Origin: Streptomyces sp. L2
GTDB taxonomy: Bacteria > Actinomycetota > Actinomycetes > Streptomycetales > Streptomycetaceae
DNA: 64,000 nt
Direction: 5' to 3'
NCBI RefSeq assembly: GCF_004124325.1
Contig: NZ_QBDT01000001.1
Location: forward strand, 1,054,001 to 1,118,000
Of this stretch, positions 1 to 12,469 are shown one piece after another. A program made the position numbers and the translations under genes. The stretch's first letter is position 1, and the number at the start of each line of letters is the position of its first letter. The notes below the pieces were generated by a model, which saw nothing but the letters and a program-made list of their open reading frames with translations, searched no databases and had not been told where the DNA came from.

Positions 1-780
<780 letters not shown>

Positions 781-806
781 GGGCAGCCCAATCGGAGGAT
801 GACCGG

Positions 807-1829
807 TTATCTGGAGTTGACGGCCGGGATGACCTCGGTCCCGTACGCGTCGATCACGGCTTCCCGCGCGTCGTGCATGGCGTACACGGCGAACTGGTCG
901 ACGCCCAGTTCGCGCAGCGCGTTCAGCTTCTCGATGTGCTTCTCGACCGGTCCGATCACGCAGAACCGGTCGACGATTCCGTCGGGCACGAAGGCGGTGT
1001 CCGGGTTGCCGCTGCGCCCGTGGTGCGCGTAGTCGTAGCCCTGGCGGGCCTTGATGTAGTCGGTGAGTTCGTCGGGGACCTGCGCGGAGTGCTCGCCGTA
1101 CTTGGCGACGAGGTCGGCGACGTGGTTGCCGACCATGCCGCCGAACCAGCGGCACTGTTCGCGGGCGTGGGCGAGTGCCTCGGGCGAGTCGTCCTCGGTG
1201 ACGTAGGCGGGGGCGGCCACGCAGATGGTGACGGAGGCGGGGTCGCGTCCGGCGGCTACGGCGGCGTCCTTGACCGCCTTCACCATGTACTCGGTGAGGT
1301 AGAGGTCGGACAGCTGGAGGATGAACCCGTCGGCCTCCTCGCCGGCCATCTTGAGCGCCTTCGGCCCGTACGCGGCCATCCACACGGGGAGTTCGGCGCC
1401 CGGCCCGACCCACGGGAACTTGATCACCGTGCCGCCGAGGTCGGCCTCCTCGCCCCGGCCGAGGGCACGGATGACCTTCATGGCCTCGCTGATCCGGGCC
1501 AGCGTGTTGGGTTTGCGGCCGGCGACGCGCATCGCGGAGTCACCGCGCCCGATGCCGCAGACGGTGCGGTTGCCGAACATGTCGTTGAGGGTGGCGAAGG
1601 TGGAGGCGGTCACCTCCCAGGTGCGGGTGCCGGGGTTGGTGACCATCGGGCCGACGGTCAGCCGCGTGGTGTTCGCGAGGATCTGGCTGTAGATGACGAA
1701 CGGCTCCTGCCACAGCACGGCGGAGTCGAAGGTCCAGCCGTGGCTGAACCCGTTGTGTTCGGCCCGCTGCATCAGGCTGACGACGCGGGAGGCCGGCGGG
1801 TCGGTCTGCAGGACGAGTCCGAAGTCCAT
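807..1829 (-). CDS. LLM class flavin-dependent oxidoreductase (F420-type, hydantoin-cluster subfamily)
   Basis: A 340-residue protein starting MDFGLVLQTDPP, with a luciferase-like TIM-barrel pattern: an N-terminal substrate strand, TVGPMVTNPGTR, GIGRGDSAMR and a C-terminal GPVEKHIEKL segment. It resembles the F420-dependent LLM subfamily repeatedly found beside dihydropyrimidinase genes. An open frame continues upstream to 3296, but that part is an antisense-like shadow of the hydantoinase gene; the ATG at 1829 begins the family's conserved N-terminus. It lies 11 bp after the dihydropyrimidinase stop, so the two are probably co-transcribed. A redox role in pyrimidine or hydantoin breakdown is an inference; the reaction is unknown. 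Confidence 0.88.
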   Translation of the reverse strand: MDFGLVLQTDPPASRVVSLMQRAEHNGFSHGWTFDSAVLWQEPFVIYSQILANTTRLTVGPMVTNPGTRTWEVTASTFATLNDMFGNRTVCGIGRGDSAMRVAGRKPNTLARISEAMKVIRALGRGEEADLGGTVIKFPWVGPGAELPVWMAAYGPKALKMAGEEADGFILQLSDLYLTEYMVKAVKDAAVAAGRDPASVTICVAAPAYVTEDDSPEALAHAREQCRWFGGMVGNHVADLVAKYGEHSAQVPDELTDYIKARQGYDYAHHGRSGNPDTAFVPDGIVDRFCVIGPVEKHIEKLNALRELGVDQFAVYAMHDAREAVIDAYGTEVIPAVNSR

Positions 1830-1840
1830 GGGTGGCACTC

Positions 1841-3244
1841 CTAGCTGAGGTACTGGCAGGTGGAGCGCGGGGTGAACGCGCCGTGTCCGGCGCGTCCGGT
1901 GAACTCCCGCTCGGTGATGACGGGTTCGCCGCGGGAGAGCACGGTCTCGACGCGGCCGGTGATGCGCCGGCCCTCGTAGGCGGAGTAGTCGACGTTCATG
2001 TGGTGGGTCTCGGCGGAGAGCACCTGTTCGGCGTGCGGGTCGTAGATGACGACGTCGGCGTCGGCGCCCGGCGCGATGGTGCCCTTCTTCGGGTAGAGGC
2101 CGAACATGCGGGCCGGGGTGGCGCAGGCGATCTCGATCCAGCGGCGCCGGGAGATGTGCCCGTCGACGACGGCCTGGTGGAGCAGGTCCATGCGGTTCTC
2201 GACGCCGGGCAGCCCGTTGGGGATCTTGGAGAAGTCGCCGCGGCCCAGTTCCTTCTGGCCCACGAAGCAGAACGGGCAGTGGTCGGTGGAGACCACCTGG
2301 AGGTCGTTGGTCCTGAGGCCCTGCCACAGGGCGGCCTGGTGCTCCTTGGGCCGCAGCGGCGTGCTGCACACGTACTTGGCGCCCTCGAAGTCGGGCTCGG
2401 CGAGGTTGTCGGTGGACAGGAACAGGTACTGGGGGCAGGTCTCGCCGAAGACGTTCAGGCCCTGGTCGCGGGCGCGGGCGAGTTCGGCGACGGCCTCGGT
2501 CGCCGAGACGTGGACGACGTACAGGGGGGCGCCGGCGACCTGGGCGAGGCGGATGGCGCGGTGGGTGGCCTCGGCCTCCAGCAGGGCCTTGCGGACCTCG
2601 CCGTGGTAGCGCGGGTCGGTCTCGCCCCGGGCGAGGGCCTGCTCGACCAGGACGTCGATGGCGATGCCGTTCTCGGCGTGCATCATGATCAGCCCGCCGT
2701 TCCCGGCGGCGCGCTGCATGGCCCGCAGGATCTGGCCGTCGTCGGAGTAGAAGACACCGGGGTACGCCATGAACTGCTTGAACGACGTGACCCCCTCTTC
2801 GACTAGCAGGTCCATCTCCTTGAGCGTCTTCGGGTTCACGTCCGAGACGATCATGTGGAAGCCGTAGTCGATCGCGCAGTTGCCCTCGGCCTTGGCGTGC
2901 CAGGCGTCCAGGCCGTCGCGCAGGGTTCCGCCGACGCTCTGGATGGCGAAGTCGACGATGGTGGTCGTGCCGCCCCAGGCGGCGGCCCGCGTACCGGTCT
3001 CGAAGGTGTCGGAGGCGTAGGTGCCGCCGAAGGGCATCTCCATGTGGGTGTGGCCGTCGACCCCGCCGGGGATGACGTACTTTCCGGTCGCGTCGATGAG
3101 ATTGTCCGCCGTCAGGGCTTCGGCGGCGGGGGTGCCGGTTGCCGCGATGGCGGCGATGCGGGTGTCTTCGATGAGGATGTCGGCGTGGATCTCGTCTGCG
3201 GCGGTGATGACCAGGCCGTTGCGGATGAGGGTGCGGGTGCTCAT
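1841..3244 (-). CDS. hydA: Dihydropyrimidinase / D-hydantoinase
   Basis: A 467-residue cyclic amidohydrolase that hydrolyses dihydrouracil, dihydrothymine or 5-substituted hydantoins to N-carbamoyl amino acids. Visible metal-site motifs are G-x-x-D-G-H-T-H (His65, His67), the carbamylated-lysine segment TSFKQFMAYPG (Lys156), HAENG (His189), VVHVSA and STDHCPF. Length matches the family (about 460-480). The ATG at 3242-3244 begins the usual N-terminus (TLIRNGLVITAADE). It sits between an upstream ureidopropionase-like gene and the downstream LLM gene on the same strand, giving consecutive steps of the reductive pyrimidine pathway. Dihydropyrimidinase and hydantoinase activities cannot be separated by sequence. 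Confidence 0.95.
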   Translation of the reverse strand: MSTRTLIRNGLVITAADEIHADILIEDTRIAAIAATGTPAAEALTADNLIDATGKYVIPGGVDGHTHMEMPFGGTYASDTFETGTRAAAWGGTTTIVDFAIQSVGGTLRDGLDAWHAKAEGNCAIDYGFHMIVSDVNPKTLKEMDLLVEEGVTSFKQFMAYPGVFYSDDGQILRAMQRAAGNGGLIMMHAENGIAIDVLVEQALARGETDPRYHGEVRKALLEAEATHRAIRLAQVAGAPLYVVHVSATEAVAELARARDQGLNVFGETCPQYLFLSTDNLAEPDFEGAKYVCSTPLRPKEHQAALWQGLRTNDLQVVSTDHCPFCFVGQKELGRGDFSKIPNGLPGVENRMDLLHQAVVDGHISRRRWIEIACATPARMFGLYPKKGTIAPGADADVVIYDPHAEQVLSAETHHMNVDYSAYEGRRITGRVETVLSRGEPVITEREFTGRAGHGAFTPRSTCQYLS

Positions 3245-3327
3245 GGGCCGACTCCCTTGTGGGCATGTGCGGGTTGTGTGTGGCTGGTCGCGCCACGCGG
3301 CGGCAGCCGCAAATCGAGTACAGTCCC

Positions 3328-3345
3328 GCGCCCCTTTCGGGGCGC
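3328..3345. repeat. Hairpin of a dispersed Streptomyces intergenic element
   Basis: The 118-bp spacer between the amidase and hydantoinase genes carries GCGCCCC-TTTC-GGGGCGC, preceded by a CTGGTCGCGCC...CAGTCCC segment. The same element, with the same order of parts, occurs in the array at 9461-9793 and at about 62650-62702. It could act as a processing or partial termination site inside the operon. Confidence 0.6.
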
Positions 3346-3362
3346 CTCCCTGGGCCCCGCTT

Positions 3363-4205
3363 TTACGGCGCCGTCAGCGGGCCGTACGCTCCCGGGACGC
3401 GGTCCCTGTAGAACTGCCAGCGGTCTCGGACCTCGCGGAGTTTGGCCATGTCGAGGTCGCGGACGACGAGTTCGGTCTCCTTGTCGCTCGCCACCTCGCC
3501 GACGAACTGGGCCTCGGGGTCCACGAAGTACGTCGTGCCGTAGAAGTCGTTGTCGCCGAGGTCCTCGACGCCGACCCGGTTGATCGCGCCGACGAAGTAC
3601 TCGTTGGCGACGGCCGCCGCCGGCTGCTCCAGCTGCCACAGGTAGCGGGAGAGGCCGCGCGAGGTCGCCGAGGGGTTGAAGACGATCTCGGCACCGGCGA
3701 GGCCCAGGGCCCGCCAGCCCTCCGGGAAGTGGCGGTCGTAGCAGATGTAGACGCCGATCCGGCCCACGGCGGTGTCGAAGACGGGCCAGCCGCCGTTGCC
3801 GGGGCGGAAGTAGAACTTCTCCCAGAATCCCTGCACTTGGGGGATGTGGGTCTTGCGGTACTTGCCGAGGTAGGAGCCGTCCGCGTCGATCACGGCGGCG
3901 GTGTTGTAGAGGACGCCCGGCTGCTCCTCCTCGTACATCGGCAGGATCAGGACGATGCCCAGTTCCCGGGCGAGGGTCTGGAAGCGGCGGACGGTCGGGC
4001 CGTCCGGGACGCGCTCGGCGTACTCGTAGAACGCCTTGTCCTGGACCTGGCAGAAGTAGGGCCCGTAGAACAGCTCCTGGAAGCAGAGGACTTGGGCGCC
4101 CTGCGCGGCGGCGTCGCGGGCCGCCTGCTCGTGCACCTGGATCATGGACTCCTTGTCGCCGGTCCAGGCGGTCTGGAAGAGGGCGGCACGGATCACTCGG
4201 CTCAT
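3363..4205 (-). CDS. Nitrilase-superfamily amidase, beta-ureidopropionase-like (copy 1)
   Basis: A 280-residue carbon-nitrogen hydrolase. The catalytic triad is visible: Glu44 in CFQELF, Lys118 in YLGKYRK and Cys155 in YICYDRHFPEGW. Such enzymes hydrolyse N-carbamoyl-beta-alanine or N-carbamoyl amino acids, the step after dihydropyrimidinase. It is a close paralogue of the gene at 7286-8128, with the same length and catalytic positions and long shared stretches. Minus-strand order is copy 2, aminotransferase, PucR, copy 1, hydantoinase. The stop is TAA (3363-3365). The 169-bp upstream spacer has room for a promoter. The presence of two copies may reflect different carbamoyl substrates (inference). 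Confidence 0.92.
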   Translation of the reverse strand: MSRVIRAALFQTAWTGDKESMIQVHEQAARDAAAQGAQVLCFQELFYGPYFCQVQDKAFYEYAERVPDGPTVRRFQTLARELGIVLILPMYEEEQPGVLYNTAAVIDADGSYLGKYRKTHIPQVQGFWEKFYFRPGNGGWPVFDTAVGRIGVYICYDRHFPEGWRALGLAGAEIVFNPSATSRGLSRYLWQLEQPAAAVANEYFVGAINRVGVEDLGDNDFYGTTYFVDPEAQFVGEVASDKETELVVRDLDMAKLREVRDRWQFYRDRVPGAYGPLTAP

Positions 4206-4374
4206 CGGGACCTCCGGTCGCTCGGTGTAGGGCGAGCCTAGGAAGCCGTACGGGCCGGATTGAGGTGCAGTGTGTCACGTCCGCGGGGGTGCGGCGTGCC
4301 ACCGTGTCACGTGTTCGCCGGACCATGTTTCACCGCCGTTTTCCCTGGTCGTCACGGGTTGGTCGTCACGGGTG
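4206..4374 (-). promoter_or_regulatory. Candidate control region upstream of amidase copy 1
   Basis: This spacer between the PucR gene and amidase copy 1 contains several GTCACG words: TGTGTCACGTCCG, CGTGTCACGTGTTCG and two GGTCGTCACGGGT repeats. Repeated short words in a spacer next to a PucR-family gene suggest a regulator-binding region, but no clear -10/-35 pair was identified. Confidence 0.35.
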
Positions 4375-5985
4375 TCACTGCTGTTGCGCGTCGTGCGCGA
4401 GGAGCGCGATGTGCACGGAGGCGGCCTGCTCGAAGTCGTCGAGGTCGGCGCCGAGGCGTGCCTGTATCGCCTCCAGGCGGCGGTAGAGGGCGGGGCGCGA
4501 GACGTGGTGCAGCTGGGCGGTGCGGGACTTGTTGCGGCCGGTCGCGAGGTAGGTCCGCAGCACGTTCAGCAGTTCGGGACCGCCTGTGTCGAGCAGTCCG
4601 GCGAGTTCGCGTTCGGCGAAGGACTGCACCTGCGGGTCGTCCCTGAGCAGCCGGATCAGACCGCGCAGGTGGACGTCGCGGAGGCGGACGACGGCCGGCA
4701 GGTCGAGGGCGGCGGCGGAGTCGGCGACCGCGTCGGCGACGTGCCGGGCCTCGCGGAGTCCGGCGGGCACATCGTCCCAGGCGGTGCGGGGATCGGCGGC
4801 GGCGACCACCTCGCAGGCCGTGTCGCTCCCGTCGCGCAGGCGGGCCGCGAAGTGGGCGGTCAGGGCGCAGGCGTCCTGGTCGCGGGCGAGGCTGAGCAGG
4901 ACGGCGGTCGCGTGGTCGCCGAGGTCGGCGACGATTCCCGCCAGGCCCAGCACCCGGAGCAGCCTTTCGAGCCGGCCCGGGTCGCCGCCGGGGACGACGA
5001 GCGGCACGAACGTCCGCCGGTTGACGGGCAGTCCGGCGGCCCGCGCGCGGGGCAGCAACTGCCGGGCGGGTACGGCCCCGGAGACCAGGTCGGTGAGCAG
5101 GCTCTCGGCGGACTGCTCCTCCCAGGTGCGGGCTGCGGCGCCGCCCAGCATGCGGTGCAGGACGAGCGCCTCGGCGGCCCGTTCGGCGAGCAGCCGTCCG
5201 GTGGCCGGGTCGCCGCGGTACCCGCACAGCAGGAGCCGGCCCCACCGCTCGCCCCGGCCGCCGAGTTCGGCGCGGATCCAGCCGTCGCCCTCGGTGCCTC
5301 CTCCCGTGCCTGAACGGCCCGGGTGGTGCCCCCATGCCTGCCGGGCGATCCGTTCCCAGTCGCGCAGCACGTCGTCCACGGCGGGCCGCTCCCCCGCCGT
5401 GGCGAGGACGCGGTGGGCGAGGTTGGTGACGACGACGGGGCAGGCGGCGTGCTGGGCGACCTCGTCGAGCAGCCGGCCGAGCGGGGCGCCCGCGGTGATC
5501 AGCCCGGTGAGGGCGGTGCGTACCGTCTCCGACAGACTGACGGCCGCGAACTTGCGCCGGACCAGCCGGCACTGCACCTCCTCCGTCAGTTCGGCGAAGG
5601 GGAACGGCCGGTGCAGGACCACCAGGGGCAGCCCGCACCGCTCGGCGGCGCGCCGCATCACCTCGGGCGGCGTCGGGAACGCCCGCCCGAGGCCGAGCAC
5701 GACGGCGGCGGCCTCCGCGCGGTGCAGGGACTGGATGTACTCGGCCTGCTTGGCCTCGTCGCCGGCGAGGAGGACGCCGGTGGTGAGGACCATCTCGCCG
5801 CCGGTGAGCATCACGCCGACGTCGGCGGCCTCGGCGACGTGCACCCAGCGCACCGGCCGGTCCAGCTGCCCGGCCCCGGCCACCACCTCGGGTTCCCCGG
5901 CGAGCACCCGCTCCAGGGTGAGCACCTGCCGGACGGAGAGGGCGGGTTCGAAGGTCTGCCTCGGGTCGGGGACGGTGTGAGCCAT
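4375..5985 (-). CDS. PucR-family transcriptional regulator
   Basis: A 536-residue regulator with an N-terminal PucR (purine-catabolism regulator) domain, starting about residue 15 (LSVRQVLTLERVLAGEPEVV), a central GGDEF-like/PucR middle region, and a C-terminal helix-turn-helix (TGRNKSRTAQLHHVSRPALYRRL) near the end. Family members activate nitrogen-scavenging operons for purines, pyrimidines and amines. The ATG at 5983-5985 was chosen because it begins the conserved domain; open frame further upstream is a shadow of the aminotransferase gene. It is 20 bp after the aminotransferase stop, so it is probably part of the operon it controls. Inducer unknown. Confidence 0.92.
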   Translation of the reverse strand: MAHTVPDPRQTFEPALSVRQVLTLERVLAGEPEVVAGAGQLDRPVRWVHVAEAADVGVMLTGGEMVLTTGVLLAGDEAKQAEYIQSLHRAEAAAVVLGLGRAFPTPPEVMRRAAERCGLPLVVLHRPFPFAELTEEVQCRLVRRKFAAVSLSETVRTALTGLITAGAPLGRLLDEVAQHAACPVVVTNLAHRVLATAGERPAVDDVLRDWERIARQAWGHHPGRSGTGGGTEGDGWIRAELGGRGERWGRLLLCGYRGDPATGRLLAERAAEALVLHRMLGGAAARTWEEQSAESLLTDLVSGAVPARQLLPRARAAGLPVNRRTFVPLVVPGGDPGRLERLLRVLGLAGIVADLGDHATAVLLSLARDQDACALTAHFAARLRDGSDTACEVVAAADPRTAWDDVPAGLREARHVADAVADSAAALDLPAVVRLRDVHLRGLIRLLRDDPQVQSFAERELAGLLDTGGPELLNVLRTYLATGRNKSRTAQLHHVSRPALYRRLEAIQARLGADLDDFEQAASVHIALLAHDAQQQ

Positions 5986-6005
5986 GGCGCTGTCCTTCAG
6001 GTGAT

Positions 6006-7289
6006 TCAGTACGTGCTCCTGAGGGCGCGTTCGAGGATCGCCGCGCCCTCCTCGGCCTCCGCGACGGTCAGCGACAGCGGTGGGGCGACGCGCAGGGCGC
6101 TGGTGCTGTGGCCGCCGCCCTTGCCGATGAGGAGCCCGCCCGCGCGGGCCGCCTCCAGGACGGCGGCGGCCGCCCGCGGATCGGCCTCGTCCGTGCCCGG
6201 TTTGACGAGTTCGACGCCGATCATCAGGCCGCGCCCGCGTACCTCTCGGACGCCGGGCAGCTGGGCGCCGACGGAACGCAGCCGTTCCAGGAGCAGGCCG
6301 CCGACCCGGCGGGCGTTGCCCTGGAGGTCGTGTTCCAGCAGGTAGGTGAGGTTGGCGAGGGCGCCGGCCATGGTGATCTGGGTGCCGCCGAAGGTGGAGA
6401 TGCTGTTGGAGTCCAGGCAGTTCATGATCTCGGCGCGGGCGACGACGCCGCCGACGGACATGCCGTTGCCGATGCCCTTGGCGAAGGTGACGATGTCCGG
6501 CGGGCCGCTGCGGGCGTGCGCCTGCCAGCCCCAGAAGTGCTCGCCGGTGCGGCCCCAGCCGGTCTGCACCTCGTCGGCGATCCACAGGATCCCGTGCTCG
6601 TGGAGCACCTCGCGGAAGGCGGCGTACAGGCCGTCGGGGGGCGAGGTGAAGCCGCCGACGCCCTGGATGGGTTCGGCGATCAGCGCGGCGGGCGGGCGGG
6701 TGTGGCCGAGGATGTCTTTCAGATCCGCGACACACGCGTCGATGAACGCGCGGTCGTCGAGTTCGGCGAACGGGCCGCGGCTGCGGACGCCGCCGTGGAC
6801 GTAGAGGGTCTGCAGCGGGGACAGGGAGGTCGGGGACCAGCTGTTGTTGCCGGTGATGCCGACCGTGCTGAACGAGCGGCCGTGGTAGCTGTTGCGCATC
6901 GCGAGCACGGTGTTGCTGCGCCGGAACGCGGTGGCGAGCAGCAGCGCGGTGTCGTTGGCCTCGGTGCCGGAGGTGGTGAAGAAGACGCGGGCGTCCGGGA
7001 TGCCGCTCAACTGGGCGATGCGCTCGGCGAGTTCGACCATCGGCCGGTTGAGGTAGAGCGTCGAGGAGTGGATGATCCGGCCGGCCTGTTCGCTGACCGC
7101 CTTCGTCACCTCGGGCAGGGCGTGCGCGGTCATCGTGGTGAGGATGCCGCCGAAGAAGTCCAGGTACTTGTTGCCCTCGGCGTCCCAGACGTGGCGGCCC
7201 TCGCCGTGGGTGATCTCCATCGGCTCGTCGTAGTAGAGGGCGAGCCAGTCCGGGAGGACGGCGCGGTGGCGGGCGTAGAGGTCGGTCAC
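6006..7289 (-). CDS. Class III PLP-dependent aminotransferase (likely beta-alanine or omega-amino acid transaminase)
   Basis: A 427-residue omega-aminotransferase. PLP-fold signatures are visible: TTSGTEANDTALLLA, WIADEVQTGWGRTG (PLP-pyridine Asp) and TFAKGIGNGMSVGG (Schiff-base Lys). The start is a GTG at 7287-7289 that overlaps the TGA of the upstream amidase (GTGA, 7286-7289), so translation is coupled. In the reductive pyrimidine pathway the beta-alanine or beta-aminoisobutyrate released by ureidopropionase is deaminated by such an enzyme. The context supports that role, although alanine-glyoxylate-type aminotransferases look similar. Confidence 0.92.
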   Translation of the reverse strand: MTDLYARHRAVLPDWLALYYDEPMEITHGEGRHVWDAEGNKYLDFFGGILTTMTAHALPEVTKAVSEQAGRIIHSSTLYLNRPMVELAERIAQLSGIPDARVFFTTSGTEANDTALLLATAFRRSNTVLAMRNSYHGRSFSTVGITGNNSWSPTSLSPLQTLYVHGGVRSRGPFAELDDRAFIDACVADLKDILGHTRPPAALIAEPIQGVGGFTSPPDGLYAAFREVLHEHGILWIADEVQTGWGRTGEHFWGWQAHARSGPPDIVTFAKGIGNGMSVGGVVARAEIMNCLDSNSISTFGGTQITMAGALANLTYLLEHDLQGNARRVGGLLLERLRSVGAQLPGVREVRGRGLMIGVELVKPGTDEADPRAAAAVLEAARAGGLLIGKGGGHSTSALRVAPPLSLTVAEAEEGAAILERALRSTY

Positions 7290-8128
7290 GGCTGCACCAG
7301 TCCTTCGTAGGCGTCGGGGCGGCGGTCGCGGTAGAAGGCCCACTGCTGCCGGACCTGCTCGATGAGGTCGAAGTCGAGGTCGCGGACGACGAGTTCCTCG
7401 GTCTTGTCGCTCGCCGGGTCGCCGACGAACCGGCCGAGGGGGTCGACGAAGTAGCTCGTGCCGTAGAAGTCGTTGTCGCCGTACTCCTCCTGGCCGACGC
7501 GGTTGATGGCGGCGACGAAGTACTCGTTGGCGACGGCGGCCGCGGGCTGCTCCAGCTGCCACAGGTAGGAGGAGAGGCCGCGGTGGGTGGCGGAGGGGTT
7601 GTAGACCAGCTGGGCGCCGTTGAGGCCGAGTTGGCGCCAGCCCTCGGGGAAGTGGCGGTCGTAGCAGATGTAGACGCCGACCTTGCCGACGGCGGTGTCG
7701 AAGACGGGCCAGCCGAGGTTGCCGGGTTTGAAGTAGTACTTCTCCCAGAACCCCTTGACCTGCGGGATGTGGTGCTTGCGGTACTTGCCGAGATAGCTGC
7801 CGTCGGCGTCGATGACGGCGGCGGTGTTGTAGTAGAACCCGGACTGCTCGACCTCGAAGACGGGGACGACGATCACCATGCCGGTCTCGCGGGCCAGCTC
7901 CCGCATCCGGGTCACGGTCGGCCCGTCGGGCACCGGCTCGGCCCAGCGGTAGTGCTCGGGCTCCTGGACCTGGCAGAAGTACGGCGCGTTGAAGACTTCC
8001 TGGAAGCCGATGACCTTCGCGCCCCGGCGGGCCGCCTCGCGCGCGTGCTCCTCGTGTTTCGCCACCATGGACCCGGTGTCGCCGGTCCAGGCCGCCTGGA
8101 CCAGGGCGGCACGTACGACGTTGGCCAT
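7286..8128 (-). CDS. Nitrilase-superfamily amidase, beta-ureidopropionase-like (copy 2)
   Basis: A 280-residue paralogue of the gene at 3363-4205, with identical catalytic positions (Glu44, Lys118, Cys155) and shared blocks such as NTAAVIDADGSYLGKYRK and GVYICYDRHFPEGW. It is the first gene of the minus-strand locus and is preceded by GAAGGAG about 5 bp before the ATG. Its stop overlaps the start of the aminotransferase gene by 4 bp. Expected reaction: N-carbamoyl-beta-amino acid to beta-amino acid, CO2 and ammonia. The direct coupling to the aminotransferase suggests this copy is the main supplier of beta-alanine (inference). Confidence 0.92.
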   Translation of the reverse strand: MANVVRAALVQAAWTGDTGSMVAKHEEHAREAARRGAKVIGFQEVFNAPYFCQVQEPEHYRWAEPVPDGPTVTRMRELARETGMVIVVPVFEVEQSGFYYNTAAVIDADGSYLGKYRKHHIPQVKGFWEKYYFKPGNLGWPVFDTAVGKVGVYICYDRHFPEGWRQLGLNGAQLVYNPSATHRGLSSYLWQLEQPAAAVANEYFVAAINRVGQEEYGDNDFYGTSYFVDPLGRFVGDPASDKTEELVVRDLDFDLIEQVRQQWAFYRDRRPDAYEGLVQP

Positions 8129-8156
8129 GAGCTGCTCCTTCGACGCGACGTCCGAG

Positions 8157-8186
8157 CCTCTACGCCCGTAGAAACGGCCGTAGAGG
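8157..8186. promoter_or_regulatory. Inverted repeat, candidate operator of the amidase/aminotransferase operon
   Basis: CCTCTACG (8157-8164) and CGTAGAGG (8179-8186) form perfect 8-bp arms about 29 bp upstream of the amidase copy 2 start. A second, nested palindrome TCTACG-CC-CGTAGA shares the left arm. The position is right for a regulator-binding site, and PucR, encoded in the same operon, is the obvious candidate. Confidence 0.5.
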
Positions 8187-8286
8187 GACGAACGTAAGCC
8201 TCTCGGGCGGCCTTGCCAAGACCATCGTCGCCAACCCCGCGGAGTCGATCACGATTGACACCCCTGTGGGTGAGCGGGCGCCCTGC

Positions 8287-8553
8287 TCAGGCGGCGGTTT
8301 CGGCTGCGCCCACCGGCGCGCACCGGGCCGTGAGGTCGTCCATGGAGAGCCCGAGCACGCGGGCCAGGGCCGCGACGGTGAAGAACGCGGGGGTCGGCGC
8401 GCGGCCGGTCTCGATCTTCCGGAGGGTCTCGGCGGAGACGCCCGCCTCGGCGGCGACCTCGGCCATGCTCCGGGCACCGCGCGCCTCGCGGAGCAGCCGG
8501 CCGAGCTGTTCGCCGCGTTCGCGCTCTTCGGGGGTGAGGGGGGTGCGCACCAT
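8287..8553 (-). CDS. XRE-family helix-turn-helix regulator
   Basis: An 88-residue single-domain DNA-binding protein. The helix-turn-helix lies in LLREARGARSMAEVAAEAGVSAETLRKIETGRAP (about residues 20-55), followed by AFFTVAALARVLGLSMDDL. It is transcribed divergently from the methionine aminopeptidase gene with an 85-bp spacer. The spacer has an AATACCGG word next to each gene's promoter, which suggests that this protein controls itself and the aminopeptidase (inference). A possible -10 (TATTAG, minus strand 8568-8563) lies so close to the ATG that the mRNA may have almost no leader. Confidence 0.88.
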   Translation of the reverse strand: MVRTPLTPEERERGEQLGRLLREARGARSMAEVAAEAGVSAETLRKIETGRAPTPAFFTVAALARVLGLSMDDLTARCAPVGAAETAA

Positions 8554-8618
8554 GCGCCCATTCTAATACCGGCCGCGTTCGGCGAGGCCTAGTCCGCCAG
8601 ACAGGGGGCCCTATTCAA

Positions 8619-8631
8619 ATACCGGTATAGT
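8619..8631 (+). promoter_or_regulatory. Promoter of map with overlapping palindrome; probable leaderless start
   Basis: The perfect palindrome ATACCGGTAT (8619-8628) overlaps a -10-like TATAGT (8626-8631). Seven bases further on is the A of the ATG at 8639, so transcription would begin at or next to the start codon, and no ribosome-binding site is visible. A related AATACCGG word stands at 8565-8572 near the divergent XRE gene. Confidence 0.6.
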
Positions 8632-8638
8632 AATTGGC

Positions 8639-9402
<764 letters not shown>

Positions 9403-9406
<4 letters not shown>

Positions 9407-9439
9407 CCCCAGCCGGTCTGTAGCGCGGGCCGGGGCTAC
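9403..9439 (+). terminator. Stem-loop at the end of map
   Basis: GTAGCCCC (9403-9410) pairs perfectly with GGGGCTAC (9432-9439). The left arm includes the map stop codon. There is no T-run, as is common in Streptomyces terminators. Confidence 0.5.
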
Positions 9440-9460
9440 GGGGCAGGCCGGTAGCGCAGG

Positions 9461-9793
9461 CGCCCTCCCGGGCGGGGGGGTGCCGTCGTACGGCGGGTGC
9501 GGGTCCGTGGGGGCCTGTCGCGCAGTTCCCCGCGCCCCTTGGCGTCCTCCCGGGCGGGGGTGCCGTCGTACGGCGGGTGCGGGTCCGTGGGGGCCTGTCG
9601 CGCAGTTCCCCGCGCCTCTTGGCGCCCTCCCGGGCGGGGGGTGCCGGCGTACGGCGGGTGCGGGTCCGTGGGGGCCTGTCGCGCAGTTCCCCGCGCCTCT
9701 TGGCGCCCTCCCGGGCGGGGGGTGCTGGCGTGCGGCGGGTGCGGGTCCGTGGGGGCTGGTCGCGCCGTTCCCCGCGCCCCTTCGGGGCGCGCC
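9461..9793. repeat. Four tandem copies (~81 bp) of a dispersed intergenic element
   Basis: Units begin at about 9461, 9543, 9623 and 9704. Each reads roughly CGCCCTCCCGGGCGGGGG, a GTGCCGTCGTACGG-like segment, GCGGGTGCGGGTCCGTGGGG, then CTGTCGCGCAGTTCCCCGCGCC. The last unit ends in the complete hairpin CGCGCCCC-TT-CGGGGCGCG (9773-9791). Single copies of the same element occur at about 3285-3345 and 62650-62702. Plus-strand open frames across this array are Pro/Arg/Gly-rich repeats and are not regarded as genes. Confidence 0.8.
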
Positions 9794-9881
9794 TCTCAGA
9801 AGGGCGTGGGATCGTGGCATGAGCGAGCGGCACCGGGGTTACCCGTCCGTTCCGCACGTCGTCAGCGAAGGAACCCGCGCC

Positions 9882-12437
<2,556 letters not shown>

Positions 12438-12469
12438 GGCCCGCCGGGCTCAAGGCGCTCCGACTGGTT

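Noticed and set aside
9480..9881. In-frame extension of the ClpC-like ORF through the repeat array
   Set aside because: It encodes four Pro/Arg-rich repeats from the intergenic element; a good ribosome-binding site (GAAGGA) places the start at 9882.
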